Source of the DNA: an uncultured Verrucomicrobiota bacterium
GTDB taxonomy: Bacteria > Verrucomicrobiota > Verrucomicrobiia > Limisphaerales > CAIMTB01
NCBI GenBank assembly: GCA_903844265.1
Contig: CAIMTB010000606.1
Span: 1-49,047 of the forward strand
Length of the DNA: 49,047 nt
Reading direction: 5' to 3'
The notes under the pieces are model-generated. The model saw only the letters and a list, made by a program, of their open reading frames with translations. It was not told the DNA's origin and searched no databases. Made by a program: the position numbers and the translations under genes. Shown one piece after another: positions 30,752 through 42,604 of this stretch (positions within the stretch are counted from its first letter, which is position 1; every line of letters starts with the position of its first letter).

Positions 30752-33577
30752 ATGGCACCCACGCAACCAGCACCGGACGAACACCGGGACGCCGAAGCCA
30801 TCGCCGCGATCCGATCCGGTGAGACGGAGCGCTTCCGTGAATTGGTCGAGCGCTACGAGCGTCGGGTGTACGCGGTCGCCTGGTCACGCCTTGGTGATGC
30901 CTCGCTCGCCGAGGACGCGGTTCAGGAATCGTTTCTCCGCGCCTACCGATGGCTGGGCTGGCTTCGCGATCCGGCGCGTTTCGCGGGGTGGGTCACGCGC
31001 ATCGCCCGCGGCGTCTCGGTGAACCTCGGCATCCGTCACCGGCGTGAACTTCGCCGGCGCGAGCGATGGGCGCTGGATCCTGCGGTCTCGAATTCCGAGG
31101 CCGCCATCGAGCCCGCTGAGGGTGACCCTGGCGCGGCAGAACCTGAGGCGGTGGCGGAACGGATCCGCTCGGCGCTGGAGTCATTGCCCTCGCGGCACCG
31201 GGAGTGCCTGGTCCTGCACTATCTCGAAGGCCGATCGGGAGCGGCGGCGGCGGCGGTGCTGGGGATCAGCGAGGGCACGTTCAAGGTGCGACTTCACCGG
31301 GCGCGGCGGGCGTTGCGCGGGGTGATCGAAAAGCGGATCGAGGATTCGCTGCGCGAGGTGGGACCGCGCCGGACGCTGGTGCCCGGCATCATGTCGGCGG
31401 TTCTGGTGAAAGCCGCGGCGGATCCGACGGGGACGATGCCGGGGATTGCGGCGGCGTTGGGCGTCGGCGTGCTGAAACTCGTGCCCATGCCGTTGTTCTT
31501 CCTGTGCCTGCCGGTGCTGGTGTTTGGTGTCGGGTTCAAGCTTCACACTTGGGCCGCGAACGCGGAGGGCCGGAACTTCGCCGACCCCGAGGGGTTTCGG
31601 CGCCGGTTGTTCGAGGATCAACGACGGCGTGCGCGGGGCGACAAGAGTCTGGTGGCGCTGCTTTTTGTTTTCGCCGTCACCGTGTTGATGCTCGCCCCGA
31701 AAACGATGGTGATGGCGCTCTCGGTGATGGTCGCGCCGATGATGGTCCTGGCCGTGTCGACCGCGGTGCGTGAGGCCTGGATCACGGGAAGCTTCACGCC
31801 GACGGTTCGCGTAGCTCTTACCCTGCCGATCTTCGCGGTCGGCCTGCTTTCGCCGTGGTTCGTGATGCCGCCCTGGTTTCTATGGATGGGTTTCGCGGGC
31901 CAGTACCTCGGCATGGTCCTGCTTCCGTCGTCGCGTGCGTCGAGGTTCGATTACAACCTGTTCCTGCGCGCGCGGCTTGGCTTGTTGCCGGACACCGGCG
32001 TTCGCGGTGGGAAACAGGACGTACCTGCGTCGTCTTCCGACGTCTGGCGATTTATACGGTTCGCGGCGCGCGAGGGATGGTTCGTGGGATTTCGAACCCG
32101 GCAAGACCGAGTCTCCCTACGGCTTCACCCGGTCTCGTTGCGGTGGACCGACGGCTTCGGGTTGGTGTCGTGGCGATCGGCGTCGCGGGTCTGCTTCCGT
32201 CCTGACGGTTCCGTCGATGCCGTGCTCGGGTCGGGCGACGTCGGGGAGTTGGATCGGTTGGGAATTCCCGCGCCGGACGGGATCGGGTCTGAGGAACGGG
32301 CGGTGAAGTCGGCGGTGATCTCGGCGAGGAACGCGTTCCTGGCCGGCCGCGAGGACGAAGCGAAACGGCTCATGGGGCATCAACCGGACGCTGAGGTTTT
32401 TGTCTCGAACCCGGCCAAGCTGGGCTTTGCGCGGCTCCACAAGCGATTCGGCACCTTCGGCCTCGCGTTCACTGTCGTTGTCCTCGCGCTGTTCTGGTTC
32501 GTGGATCGCCATCCCGGCTTCTTTGAAAGCGCGAGTGCGCGCCGCGTTCCGGTGCCCTGGACGATCGAGGAGGCGCGGCAGCGATGGCAGTCGATGGAAT
32601 CGGCGGGGGCCACGAATGCCGAAGTCCTTCGGGATTTGGTGGCGATGGCGCTGATCGATTCCTACGTGCTCCCTCCCTACGATTGGCTGGGTCCGGCGGC
32701 GCGCGACCTGATCTGGACCAACGGGATCGGCTTTGGGGACGGATCGAATGAAGATCGAGTTGCGCCACCTCCGGGTTCGATCCTGGCCCAGTCCTGGCCG
32801 CTGCTGAAGGCGATGCGCTTCGGTTGGGGCGAGCGGGAGCGGTGGGCCGCGTTCCGAGAGAACACAGCCAGACAGCGTGAGTTGGTGTTGGCGATGCGGC
32901 CTGAGCAACGCGTGAAGTGGCTACAGCCAGACGAGTTCCCGGTGCTGAATCAGGCGTGGAGGCAAACCCGGTTCGAGTCGGTGAGGTGGCGGCTCGCGGC
33001 CCTGCGGGAACTGGGCCTGCTTGACCTCTTCGAGACCAAGCCGTTGGTCGAACGTTTGAAGGCGTGCCAGGTCCTCAGCGGCAGGCCTCTCCCCGAGTGG
33101 GCGAACCCGGATCTCGACCGCCGCGTTTGGGACGGGCTCTTCGTCACGCGCGGATCCGATCCGATCGCCGACACTTACGAAGCGTTGTCGGTTCTGGAGG
33201 AACTCGGCTGGGTAGGAGCCGTTGATCGGGCTGCCTGCGAGGCCGGGCTGCGAAGGTTCCACGCAGGGGAAGGGCGGTTCGTTGTCAGGCCGACAACGAC
33301 CTTGAGTTTCGCGAGACGTCCCCCCGACGGAACAGCGGAGGTCCGCCCGTTCATCCAGGGCGACGCGCGCACGACCTTCGCGGCGTACCAGAGCCTGAGG
33401 ATGCTCCCTGCAATCGGGGTGATCGACCCGGATCGCAACTGGCGGATGACCATCGTCGCGGGAACCGAAAGTCCCGACAGCGTTGCGAGCCGACACGCTC
33501 CGGGCGTGTGGTATTACATCGAGTCTGCCTTGCTGAAGGAGGCTTTCGAGAAGTCGGAGGCGTCGAGATGGAGGTAG
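30752..33577 (+). CDS. ECF sigma factor fused to a membrane region and an alpha/alpha-repeat-like domain
   Basis: The N-terminal ~190 residues of this 941-residue protein are a complete ECF sigma factor: region 2 (RFRELVERYERRVYAVAWSR, DAVQESFLRAYRWLGW, WVTRIARGVSVN) and region 4 (LPSRHRECLVLHYLEG, ISEGTFKVRLHRARRAL). Hydrophobic segments follow at ~240-270, ~305-345 and ~355-400 (VPMPLFFLCLPVLVFGVGF, LLFVFAVTVLML, LTLPIFAVGLLSPWFVMPPW), and one more near 570-590. The C-terminal ~300 residues contain helix-rich repeats (ADTYEALSVLEELGWVGAVD) reminiscent of prenyltransferase-like toroids. The layout suggests a membrane-tethered sigma factor with its own sensor. Start ATG 30752 is preferred to TTG 30698. 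No anti-sigma gene is adjacent. Confidence 0.8.
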   Translation: MAPTQPAPDEHRDAEAIAAIRSGETERFRELVERYERRVYAVAWSRLGDASLAEDAVQESFLRAYRWLGWLRDPARFAGWVTRIARGVSVNLGIRHRRELRRRERWALDPAVSNSEAAIEPAEGDPGAAEPEAVAERIRSALESLPSRHRECLVLHYLEGRSGAAAAAVLGISEGTFKVRLHRARRALRGVIEKRIEDSLREVGPRRTLVPGIMSAVLVKAAADPTGTMPGIAAALGVGVLKLVPMPLFFLCLPVLVFGVGFKLHTWAANAEGRNFADPEGFRRRLFEDQRRRARGDKSLVALLFVFAVTVLMLAPKTMVMALSVMVAPMMVLAVSTAVREAWITGSFTPTVRVALTLPIFAVGLLSPWFVMPPWFLWMGFAGQYLGMVLLPSSRASRFDYNLFLRARLGLLPDTGVRGGKQDVPASSSDVWRFIRFAAREGWFVGFRTRQDRVSLRLHPVSLRWTDGFGLVSWRSASRVCFRPDGSVDAVLGSGDVGELDRLGIPAPDGIGSEERAVKSAVISARNAFLAGREDEAKRLMGHQPDAEVFVSNPAKLGFARLHKRFGTFGLAFTVVVLALFWFVDRHPGFFESASARRVPVPWTIEEARQRWQSMESAGATNAEVLRDLVAMALIDSYVLPPYDWLGPAARDLIWTNGIGFGDGSNEDRVAPPPGSILAQSWPLLKAMRFGWGERERWAAFRENTARQRELVLAMRPEQRVKWLQPDEFPVLNQAWRQTRFESVRWRLAALRELGLLDLFETKPLVERLKACQVLSGRPLPEWANPDLDRRVWDGLFVTRGSDPIADTYEALSVLEELGWVGAVDRAACEAGLRRFHAGEGRFVVRPTTTLSFARRPPDGTAEVRPFIQGDARTTFAAYQSLRMLPAIGVIDPDRNWRMTIVAGTESPDSVASRHAPGVWYYIESALLKEAFEKSEASRWR

Positions 33578-33703
33578 CCGGGGTGGCGGGAGGGATTCGG
33601 GAAGAAGCCGTGAATTCGCTCGTGGGTCGCCGTTTGGGATTCGGTTGCGTTGGCTGTGGATGGGGCCGGTGGCCGGGTTGACACGCTGCCCGGTCGTGCG
33701 GGA

Positions 33704-33973
33704 ATGTGGTGCAAGTTCGTGAAGATATCCGACGATTACCACGCCAAGATCAGACTCTGGGCGGCGAGACCGGTGGTGGTACCACTCCCCCGAGGCCCAG
33801 TCTTCCCACGGTTCAAGGTGCAGCGCTTCCGCAACCATGCCGAAATGAACCTATGGAAGGCCGAATTCCTAAGGCAGATTGCACGTCAGGCGGCTGATGA
33901 GCTCAATCCGCCCGCCGGTCCTGAAGGCCGATCTTCTCGAATGGGATGGGCTGGAAGCCCGGGAGTCGCTTGA
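33704..33973 (+). CDS. Doubtful small ORF, unassigned
   Basis: This 89-codon frame could encode a small basic protein (KFVKISDDYHAKIRLWAARP, FKVQRFRNHAEMNLWKAEFL). The central 60 residues look protein-like, with regularly placed aromatic residues. The last ~24 codons overlap the 3' end of the convergent beta-helix gene, and no good ribosome-binding site was seen. It is the only candidate in the 325-base gap 33578-33902 and may be a gene fragment. Confidence 0.3.
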   Translation: MWCKFVKISDDYHAKIRLWAARPVVVPLPRGPVFPRFKVQRFRNHAEMNLWKAEFLRQIARQAADELNPPAGPEGRSSRMGWAGSPGVA

Positions 33974-35969
33974 ACACCTCGGCGTCGGAACGCAGTCGAT
34001 AATCACCCCGCGTGGCATCGGCGAAACCCGGGTCCGACTCGGTCTTCCAGAACTCTACGGCTTCGGATTTCCAATTGCCGCCGGCGGCCTCACCACACCG
34101 GAACAGCACGTTGTTCCGGGCGCGGTTCACACGGAGCTGACCCGGTTGCGGCTTCATGAAACCGAGGAGCTCCGGGTAACGCGTCGTGTACGGCGCTCGG
34201 GTGATGTCCACTTCCTCGAGCAGCAGCCGCAGCCAGAAGCAATCCTGTCCGCCCTCGACCGTTTCCTTCCACAGCTTGTCGCCCCATGGGGCGGAACCGA
34301 GGGCGCGTTTGCAATCGATGAACACGTTGTTCTCGGCACGGATGTCGTGTCCGCCGTGTGAGAAAACCGTTCCAAAGCTGCCTCGCCCCGGGTATCCGCA
34401 GCGCTGGAAGACGTTCCCGAAGACCGTGTCCCCGCCGTCGCCGTCGTCGAAATAGATCGCCGCCGTGCCGTGACCCATCGGGCTGCCGATGTCGCGCCAG
34501 AGGTTGTACCGGATCACGTTGCCGCGGCACGAGGGGTTGCGCCCCTTGTAGAGAGCTCCGGCGTCGTCGGTCTCGGTCACGACGTTGCGCACCACGTTGT
34601 ACTCGAAAATGTGGTCGTTGCCCTGGATCGCGACGGCCTGGTGCGGGGCGTCGTGGATCAGATTGTGCGCGGCGCGATTGCCGACGCCGCCGAGGATCAA
34701 GCCGTACGCCGAGGTCAGTTGGTGACGCGAGAATTGCCAGATGTGGTTGTTGACCGCCTGATGGCCGGCCGGCGTGAGCGTTCTGCGGTCACCGCCTTCG
34801 AGGATCAGCCCGCCGGTCCCGGTGTCGTGGATGTCGCAGCCTTCGACCTGATGTCCCTGCCCGCCCCGGACCACGATGCCGACCTGGCGCAGGTTGCGCA
34901 CCTTGCAGCGGAGGATCGCATTGCTGCGCCCGCCGGACATTTCGATCCCATTGCCCAGACCGGCTTCCACGGTGAACCCGCGCAGCGTGACGTGCGAAGC
35001 GTCCTTCAACGCCAGCACCGGCGCGTTGAGCGTGGACAGCGCGATTCGTGAGCCCTCCAGGGCCGCCGGCGGCCAGAAATAGAGCAGGGCACTGACCCGA
35101 TCGAGATAGAATTCCCCGGGTTGATCCAGCTCCTCAAGGACGTTGAGTGCGCGGTAGCGGCGGGGTGACGGATTGCCTTGCTTGACGCCGTACAACGAGG
35201 GTTTGCCGAGGGTGATCCGGCGCTGCGCGGGATCGATCGCTTTGACTCGGATCGTCTCCTCATACCAGTCGAAGCACCAGTAACCCTGGAGCCAGACACC
35301 CCGTGCCACGTCCCATCGGCCGGGGCGGTCGCCACCGTACTCGAACGTGCCTGGTCGATCCTCCTTCTCGCCTTCCCGGGGGATGGAACCCGTGTCGATG
35401 ATCCGGCTGATCGTGGCCCATCCCTGGTTCGGCCATCGGGCGAGGGTCATCCGCTGGTCGTTGAAGAACAGCTCGGGCGTTGCGGGAACGCCACGGAACG
35501 AATCCGCATACTCGCCGTACTCCTGGATATCCAGGCTGCGAAGATTCGCCTGCACCACCTTGCCGCGCGCTGCGGGGTCCAGACGCTCGATCAGGGCCGG
35601 ATCCGTGACGGGCTGAAACAGGCTGCCGCCCATCCCGGGTCCTCCGCTCAGCCGAACCTCCTCGCCGACAGCGGCCTGCCAGATAACCGGCGCGAGGTCC
35701 GTCCCGGAGTCCGCGGGCCCCAGCAGAAGGCTCGACTCGAGACGGTAAGTGCCGCCATGCACCACCACGGAAACAGGCTCCGGAAGTGATCCGCCTGATC
35801 GGAGTTGGCGGACCGCTTCCCGGACGTGCGTCAGGGTGGCGAACGGCTTCGCCAGGGAGCCCGGATCAGCGTCCCTGCCGGAGACGGCCACGTGAAATGT
35901 GGCACCCGGAAGCAGAAGGGGTGTCAGCGCTACAGCAGCGATGGCGACGACCCAGGACGGCGCGTGCAT
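33903..35969 (-). CDS. Secreted right-handed parallel beta-helix protein
   Basis: The 688-residue protein has a clear signal peptide (VVAIAAVALTPLLLPGA) and the usual opening of this group, TFHVAVSGRDADPGSLAKPF then LTHVREAVRQLR. The central region (~320-560) has repeated helix-turn strands rich in N, G and H: GLGNGIEMSGGRSNAILRCK, GIVVRGGQGHQVEGCDIHDT, NRAAHNLIHDAPHQAVAIQG and NVVRNVVTETDDAGALYKGR. Such folds belong to polysaccharide lyases, epimerases and carbohydrate-binding proteins. I could not identify catalytic residues of a particular lyase family. It is transcribed away from hisD and is probably exported for polysaccharide use. Confidence 0.85.
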   Translation of the reverse strand: MHAPSWVVAIAAVALTPLLLPGATFHVAVSGRDADPGSLAKPFATLTHVREAVRQLRSGGSLPEPVSVVVHGGTYRLESSLLLGPADSGTDLAPVIWQAAVGEEVRLSGGPGMGGSLFQPVTDPALIERLDPAARGKVVQANLRSLDIQEYGEYADSFRGVPATPELFFNDQRMTLARWPNQGWATISRIIDTGSIPREGEKEDRPGTFEYGGDRPGRWDVARGVWLQGYWCFDWYEETIRVKAIDPAQRRITLGKPSLYGVKQGNPSPRRYRALNVLEELDQPGEFYLDRVSALLYFWPPAALEGSRIALSTLNAPVLALKDASHVTLRGFTVEAGLGNGIEMSGGRSNAILRCKVRNLRQVGIVVRGGQGHQVEGCDIHDTGTGGLILEGGDRRTLTPAGHQAVNNHIWQFSRHQLTSAYGLILGGVGNRAAHNLIHDAPHQAVAIQGNDHIFEYNVVRNVVTETDDAGALYKGRNPSCRGNVIRYNLWRDIGSPMGHGTAAIYFDDGDGGDTVFGNVFQRCGYPGRGSFGTVFSHGGHDIRAENNVFIDCKRALGSAPWGDKLWKETVEGGQDCFWLRLLLEEVDITRAPYTTRYPELLGFMKPQPGQLRVNRARNNVLFRCGEAAGGNWKSEAVEFWKTESDPGFADATRGDYRLRSDAEVFKRLPGFQPIPFEKIGLQDRRAD

Positions 35970-36039
35970 GGCCCCGACTTTGATGCCGTCGGACCCCCGA
36001 GACCACCACGAAGCAGGCCGACCCGTGGATCCTGGGAGA

Positions 36040-36053
36040 AAAGACCTGGCCCC
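36040..36053 (-). repeat. Short dispersed motif, copy 3 (GGGGCCAGGTCTTT)
   Basis: On the minus strand this resembles the motif at 22302 and 24682, sharing the CAGGTCTTT core. It lies in the 157-base divergent gap between the beta-helix gene and hisD. Confidence 0.3.
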
Positions 36054-36126
36054 TTATATGCTGTGCGGTCCTTGGTGTCGCGGTTTCTTGCTGTGCCTGA
36101 GCGTTCCCGGGTAGCGTTCCGGCCTC

Positions 36127-37446
36127 ATGAATTTGCTGCGTCACTCCCAGCGGGACTTTGCGGCCCGCCTTGCCGCCATCGGGGCGGGGTCGAGTTTGTT
36201 CGACCCAACCATCGAGGAGCGCACACGGGCCGTGGTGGCGGCGGTGGCTGAACGAGGCGACGCGGCGTTGACCGAGCTGACCGAGAGATTCGACGGCGTT
36301 CATCTCGAGCCCGAGCAGCTGGCGGTCAGCGCAGCCGAGCTGATGGCGGCATCGCTCCGGGCAGATGCGGCCCTGAGGTCGGCGGTGAAGGAAGCGGACC
36401 GCAACATCTCGGCATTCGCCAGGAAGTCGTTGCGCAAGCCGTGGACCGTCCTGAATTCCCACGGAGCCATCGTCGGTGAGAAGTACGATCCGTTCCAGCG
36501 CGTGGGGCTTTACATCCCGGGCGGCACGGCCCCGCTTGTTTCGACGGCCCTGATGACCGTGACGCTCGCGCGCGTGGCGGGCTGCCCGGAGATCGTGGTG
36601 TGCACGCCCCCGGGGAAGGACGGTCTCGTGAATCCGGCGCTGCTGTTTGCCGCGCGCGCCGCGGGGGCGACCGAGATCTACAAGGTGGGCGGTGCCCAGG
36701 CCATCGCAGCCATGGCGCTCGGGACGAAGACGATTCGCCCCGTGGCCAAGGTGTTCGGTCCCGGCAATGCGTATGTCGTCGCCGCCAAACGCCTCCTGTT
36801 CGGACGCGTGGCGATCGATCTTCTCCCGGGTCCGAGCGAGGTGCTGGTGCTTGCGGACGATTCAGCCAACGCCGGATTCATCGCTGCGGACATGCTGGCC
36901 CAGGCCGAGCACGGTTCCGGCAGCGAACGCATCTGGCTCGTCACACCCTCCGCTCCGTTGGTCAAGGAGGTGGAACGTGAGATCGTCCGGCAGCTCCCGT
37001 CGCTGTCGCGCCGTGATTACATCGCCAAGATCCTCGAGACCGGGGCCTGGTGCATCCAGGTCCGCGATCTGAAGCAGGGCGTCGACGTCGTCAATGCCCT
37101 CGCGCCGGAGCACTGCGAGGTGCACACGCGACAGGCCCTCAAGCTGTCCATGGGCATCGTGAGCGCGGGGGCGATCTTCCTCGGAGGCTGGTCGCCGACG
37201 GTCCTCGGTGATTACGTGGCGGGCCCAAGCCACACCCTGCCGACGGGCGGTGCGGGTCGCTCGTTCTCAGGCCTGACCGTCGACCAGTTCCAACGGCGCA
37301 CCAGTCTCGTGGAATACGATCGACCCTCGCTGGTCAGGGGTATCGGCGGCGTTCGCGCGTTCGCGGCGATGGAGGGGCTCGACGCCCACGGCGCGTCGGC
37401 GGAAATCAGATTCTCAACAGCCACCAGGAAGAAGGGTAAGCGCTGA
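36127..37446 (+). CDS. hisD: Histidinol dehydrogenase
   Basis: The 439-residue protein is full length for HisD, which oxidises histidinol to histidine in two NAD-dependent steps. Conserved parts include VGLYIPGGTAPLVSTALMT, KVGGAQAIAAMALGT, KVFGPGNAYVVAAKR and LPGPSEVLVLADDSAN. Zinc and catalytic residues fall in AQAEHGSGSE (Gln, His), APEHCEVHT (Glu-His pair), GDYVAGPSHTLPTGG (Asp) and GLDAHGASAEIRF (His). hisC follows after three bases, so the two form a partial his operon. The other his genes are not in this window. Confidence 0.97.
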   Translation: MNLLRHSQRDFAARLAAIGAGSSLFDPTIEERTRAVVAAVAERGDAALTELTERFDGVHLEPEQLAVSAAELMAASLRADAALRSAVKEADRNISAFARKSLRKPWTVLNSHGAIVGEKYDPFQRVGLYIPGGTAPLVSTALMTVTLARVAGCPEIVVCTPPGKDGLVNPALLFAARAAGATEIYKVGGAQAIAAMALGTKTIRPVAKVFGPGNAYVVAAKRLLFGRVAIDLLPGPSEVLVLADDSANAGFIAADMLAQAEHGSGSERIWLVTPSAPLVKEVEREIVRQLPSLSRRDYIAKILETGAWCIQVRDLKQGVDVVNALAPEHCEVHTRQALKLSMGIVSAGAIFLGGWSPTVLGDYVAGPSHTLPTGGAGRSFSGLTVDQFQRRTSLVEYDRPSLVRGIGGVRAFAAMEGLDAHGASAEIRFSTATRKKGKR

Positions 37447-37449
37447 GCC

Positions 37450-38619
37450 ATGTCTGCTGTTTCCTCGTCCTCGAAAAAAAAGCGTCCCCTCTCCGGGCTG
37501 GGTCCTGATCCGGAAGGACTGGTCCGGCCCCTGGTCCGGTCGCTCGCGGCGTACGTGCCGGGCGAGCAGCCGAAGATCCGCGGGCTGATCAAGCTCAACA
37601 CGAACGAGAATCCGTACCCGCCGTCGCCCAAGGTCCTTCGCGCGGTGCGCAAGGCGACCGACGGCCGGCTGCGGCTCTATCCGGACCCGACCGCCGAAGC
37701 CCTTCGAGCGAGCCTCGCGTCGCTGCACGGCTGCAAGCCGGAGAACATCCTCGTCGGCAATGGCAGCGACGAAATCCTCGCGATGCTGGTCCGGTGTTTC
37801 GCGGAACCGACAGGGACCGTCCCGGCACGCGCGGTCTCACGTTCGCGGGTTCAGTATTTCACGCCGAGTTATTCGCTCTACCCGGTCCTTGCGGAGGCGC
37901 ATGGCGCGGCGCCTCACGGCGTGCCGCTCAACCCCGACTTCGGGATTCCGAGTGTGATCCAACTCAGGCGCGGGAGGCGCTGGGATTTCGGGGCGGCGCT
38001 GACTTTCGTGACGACGCCGAACGCGCCGAGCGGACGTGGTTATGGGACGGCCGAGCTCGAGGCCCTTTGTCTGGCGATGCGCGGCGTGGTGGTGCTGGAC
38101 GAGGCGTACGTGGATTTTGCGGGCGAACACGCGCTGGCCCTGGGGTTGAGGCTTCCGCATGTCCTGGTGGCGAGGACGTTTTCGAAGGCGTATTCGCTTT
38201 GTGCGCAGCGGGTGGGGTATTGCGTCGGGCATCCGGTGCTGATCGCGGCGCTTCAGAAGATCCGTGACAGCTACAATGTGAACGGGCTCGGGCAGGTGGC
38301 GGCGTTGGCAACGCTTGGGGATCTGCCCTATTACCGGCGCAATTTCGCCCGGGTCATCCAGACCCGCGACAGGCTTTCCCGCGAGTTGACGGCGCTGGGG
38401 TTTGAGGTGATCCCGAGCCAGACGAACTTCATTTTCGCGGCGCCTCCCGCCCCGCCGGCGCGGGAGTGGTTGGCCGCCTTGCGTGAGCGGAAGATCCTGG
38501 TGCGGTGGTTTTCATCGCCCGGGATTGATCGGTTCCTTCGCATCACGGTGGGGACGGATGCCGAGGCTGCGGCGCTGCTGCGTGCCGTGCGGCGCATCCT
38601 GCGGGGAATCCATGGTTGA
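37450..38619 (+). CDS. hisC: Histidinol-phosphate aminotransferase
   Basis: This 389-residue class I/II PLP aminotransferase matches HisC: IKLNTNENPYPPSPKVLRAV, NILVGNGSDEILAMLVRCF, VTTPNAPSGRGYG, VVLDEAYVDFAGE, and the PLP lysine in RTFSKAYSLCAQRVGYCVG. A basic N-terminal extension (SAVSSSSKKKRPLSG) precedes the core. It converts imidazole-acetol phosphate and glutamate to histidinol phosphate. The gene is three bases after hisD, and its stop overlaps the start of the next small gene. Confidence 0.95.
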   Translation: MSAVSSSSKKKRPLSGLGPDPEGLVRPLVRSLAAYVPGEQPKIRGLIKLNTNENPYPPSPKVLRAVRKATDGRLRLYPDPTAEALRASLASLHGCKPENILVGNGSDEILAMLVRCFAEPTGTVPARAVSRSRVQYFTPSYSLYPVLAEAHGAAPHGVPLNPDFGIPSVIQLRRGRRWDFGAALTFVTTPNAPSGRGYGTAELEALCLAMRGVVVLDEAYVDFAGEHALALGLRLPHVLVARTFSKAYSLCAQRVGYCVGHPVLIAALQKIRDSYNVNGLGQVAALATLGDLPYYRRNFARVIQTRDRLSRELTALGFEVIPSQTNFIFAAPPAPPAREWLAALRERKILVRWFSSPGIDRFLRITVGTDAEAAALLRAVRRILRGIHG

Positions 38620-38830
38620 ACCCCGAAAACGGATGGGCCCCACCGGCATTGCGTGGCTGGTGCTGATCGCGACTCCGCCGACCCTCATCCTTGTCGGCAT
38701 GGTCGTGATGTTTGCCTCGCACATCAGCCAGGGGACGATCTCGCCCAAGTGGCGCAAGCCAGCTGTCGCCGCGCCCGCCGCGTCGGTCGCAGCCACTGCA
38801 GCGACCAACCCGCCGGTCAGGATCCCATGA
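38612..38830 (+). CDS. Small single-pass membrane protein, unassigned
   Basis: This 72-residue protein has one hydrophobic helix (GIAWLVLIATPPTLILVGMV VMF, residues ~11-33) and an Ala/Pro-rich soluble tail. It starts inside the last codons of hisC and overlaps the next gene as ATGA, so it is translationally coupled to both. The family is not recognised. Its fixed position before a CPBP protease suggests a shared membrane function. Confidence 0.65.
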   Translation: MVEPRKRMGPTGIAWLVLIATPPTLILVGMVVMFASHISQGTISPKWRKPAVAAPAASVAATAATNPPVRIP

Positions 38831-39537
38831 AATCATTGCTCGACGACGTCCGGAAATCGCCGGTCCTCGCCAGGTTTGTTCCGTTCGTGGTGTTCCTCGT
38901 GCTCACCTCGTTCCAGTCCTCGGGTGGCGAGGCCGGGCGGTTTTGGGTCTATCTGGCGAAGACGCTCGTCGGGGGATGGCTGCTTTGGGAATTGCGCGGG
39001 GTTCTTCCCGAGATGAAGTGGGCGTTCAGTGGGGAGGCCGTGGCTGTCGGGGTCGGCGTGTTTGTCATGTGGGTGGCGATCGACCCGTTTTATCCCGGAC
39101 AGGATCTGCTGATGTTCAAGCTGGGATTTGGCAGCGACCCGGCGAAGGAGGCCGTGAAGCTCTGGAATCCGTTCGATGTGTTTGGGGCGGGAAGTCTGGC
39201 CGGATGGGGGTTTGTGATCGTACGCACGCTGGGGTCGACGATCGTCGTGCCGCCGTTGGAGGAGGTTTTCTATCGGTCCTTCCTCTATCGCTACCTGGTC
39301 AGCCCGGAGTTTGAACGCGTCTCATTGGCACGGTTCCACAAGGCTTCGTTGATCCTGACGTGTCTCATCTTCGCGTCGACCCACCAGCAATGGCTGGCGG
39401 CCATCCTTTGCGGACTCGCGTATCAGGGGCTCGTGATCCGGAAAGGCCGGCTCGGCGATGCGATGGTGGCCCACGGCATCACCAACTTCCTGCTCGCAGT
39501 GTGGGTCGTGTTCCGGCCCGCGTGGCAGTTCTGGTGA
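38827..39537 (+). CDS. CPBP-type intramembrane protease (exosortase-associated CAAX protease-related)
   Basis: The 236-residue polytopic protein has hydrophobic segments at ~15-30, ~45-60, ~75-92 and further ones to the C-terminus. The glutamic protease motifs are present: PPLEEVFYRSFLYRYL (EExxxR), FASTHQQWLAAIL (His) and AMVAHGITNFLLA (HxxxN). The compact layout and the sequence around these motifs resemble the CAAX prenyl protease-related family found in PEP-CTERM/exosortase species (TIGR03008-like). No exosortase gene is in the window. It shares an ATGA overlap with the small membrane protein before it. Confidence 0.8.
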   Translation: MKSLLDDVRKSPVLARFVPFVVFLVLTSFQSSGGEAGRFWVYLAKTLVGGWLLWELRGVLPEMKWAFSGEAVAVGVGVFVMWVAIDPFYPGQDLLMFKLGFGSDPAKEAVKLWNPFDVFGAGSLAGWGFVIVRTLGSTIVVPPLEEVFYRSFLYRYLVSPEFERVSLARFHKASLILTCLIFASTHQQWLAAILCGLAYQGLVIRKGRLGDAMVAHGITNFLLAVWVVFRPAWQFW

Positions 39538-39632
39538 GCTCGGGCGGGATGCGCGGGCGGGAGTGCGGTGAGGCTCGACGCCGCTTTGGAGGCCCGATCA
39601 GCGGGCGTGTTGCCGAAGGCGGGCGTGGGGGT

Positions 39633-39652
39633 GGGGGTCGGCACCGACCCCC
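39633..39652. terminator. Inverted repeat between the CPBP protease and aconitase genes
   Basis: GGGGGTCGG-CA-CCGACCCCC is a perfect 9-bp inverted repeat ~95 bases after the protease stop, in the convergent gap. It lacks a T-tract on either side, so termination efficiency is uncertain. Confidence 0.55.
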
Positions 39653-39675
39653 GTTCCTCATTCGATCCGAGGAAA

Positions 39676-39695
39676 AGCGGTGACACGTCACCGCT
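39676..39695 (-). terminator. Intrinsic terminator of aconitase
   Basis: On the minus strand, AGCGGTGAC-GT-GTCACCGCT forms a perfect 9-bp stem followed by TTTTCC, starting 13 bases after the aconitase stop. This is a standard stem plus short T-run. Confidence 0.75.
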
Positions 39696-39708
39696 CTCCA
39701 GAAGTCCC

Positions 39709-42438
<2,730 letters not shown>

Positions 42439-42604
42439 GGTCAAAAGGCCGGAAACAGGGATCCAAACGCGCGATTGGCGCGCGGGCCGAAACGCTGCGG
42501 CCCCGAGCGGGGGACGTCAAGAGCGGGGCCTGTGTCGGCTGTGGACCAACGGGCGCCGCTGGCCGGGCTTGCGGGGCAGGGGTCATCCAGTCCTTGATGG
42601 GGCC

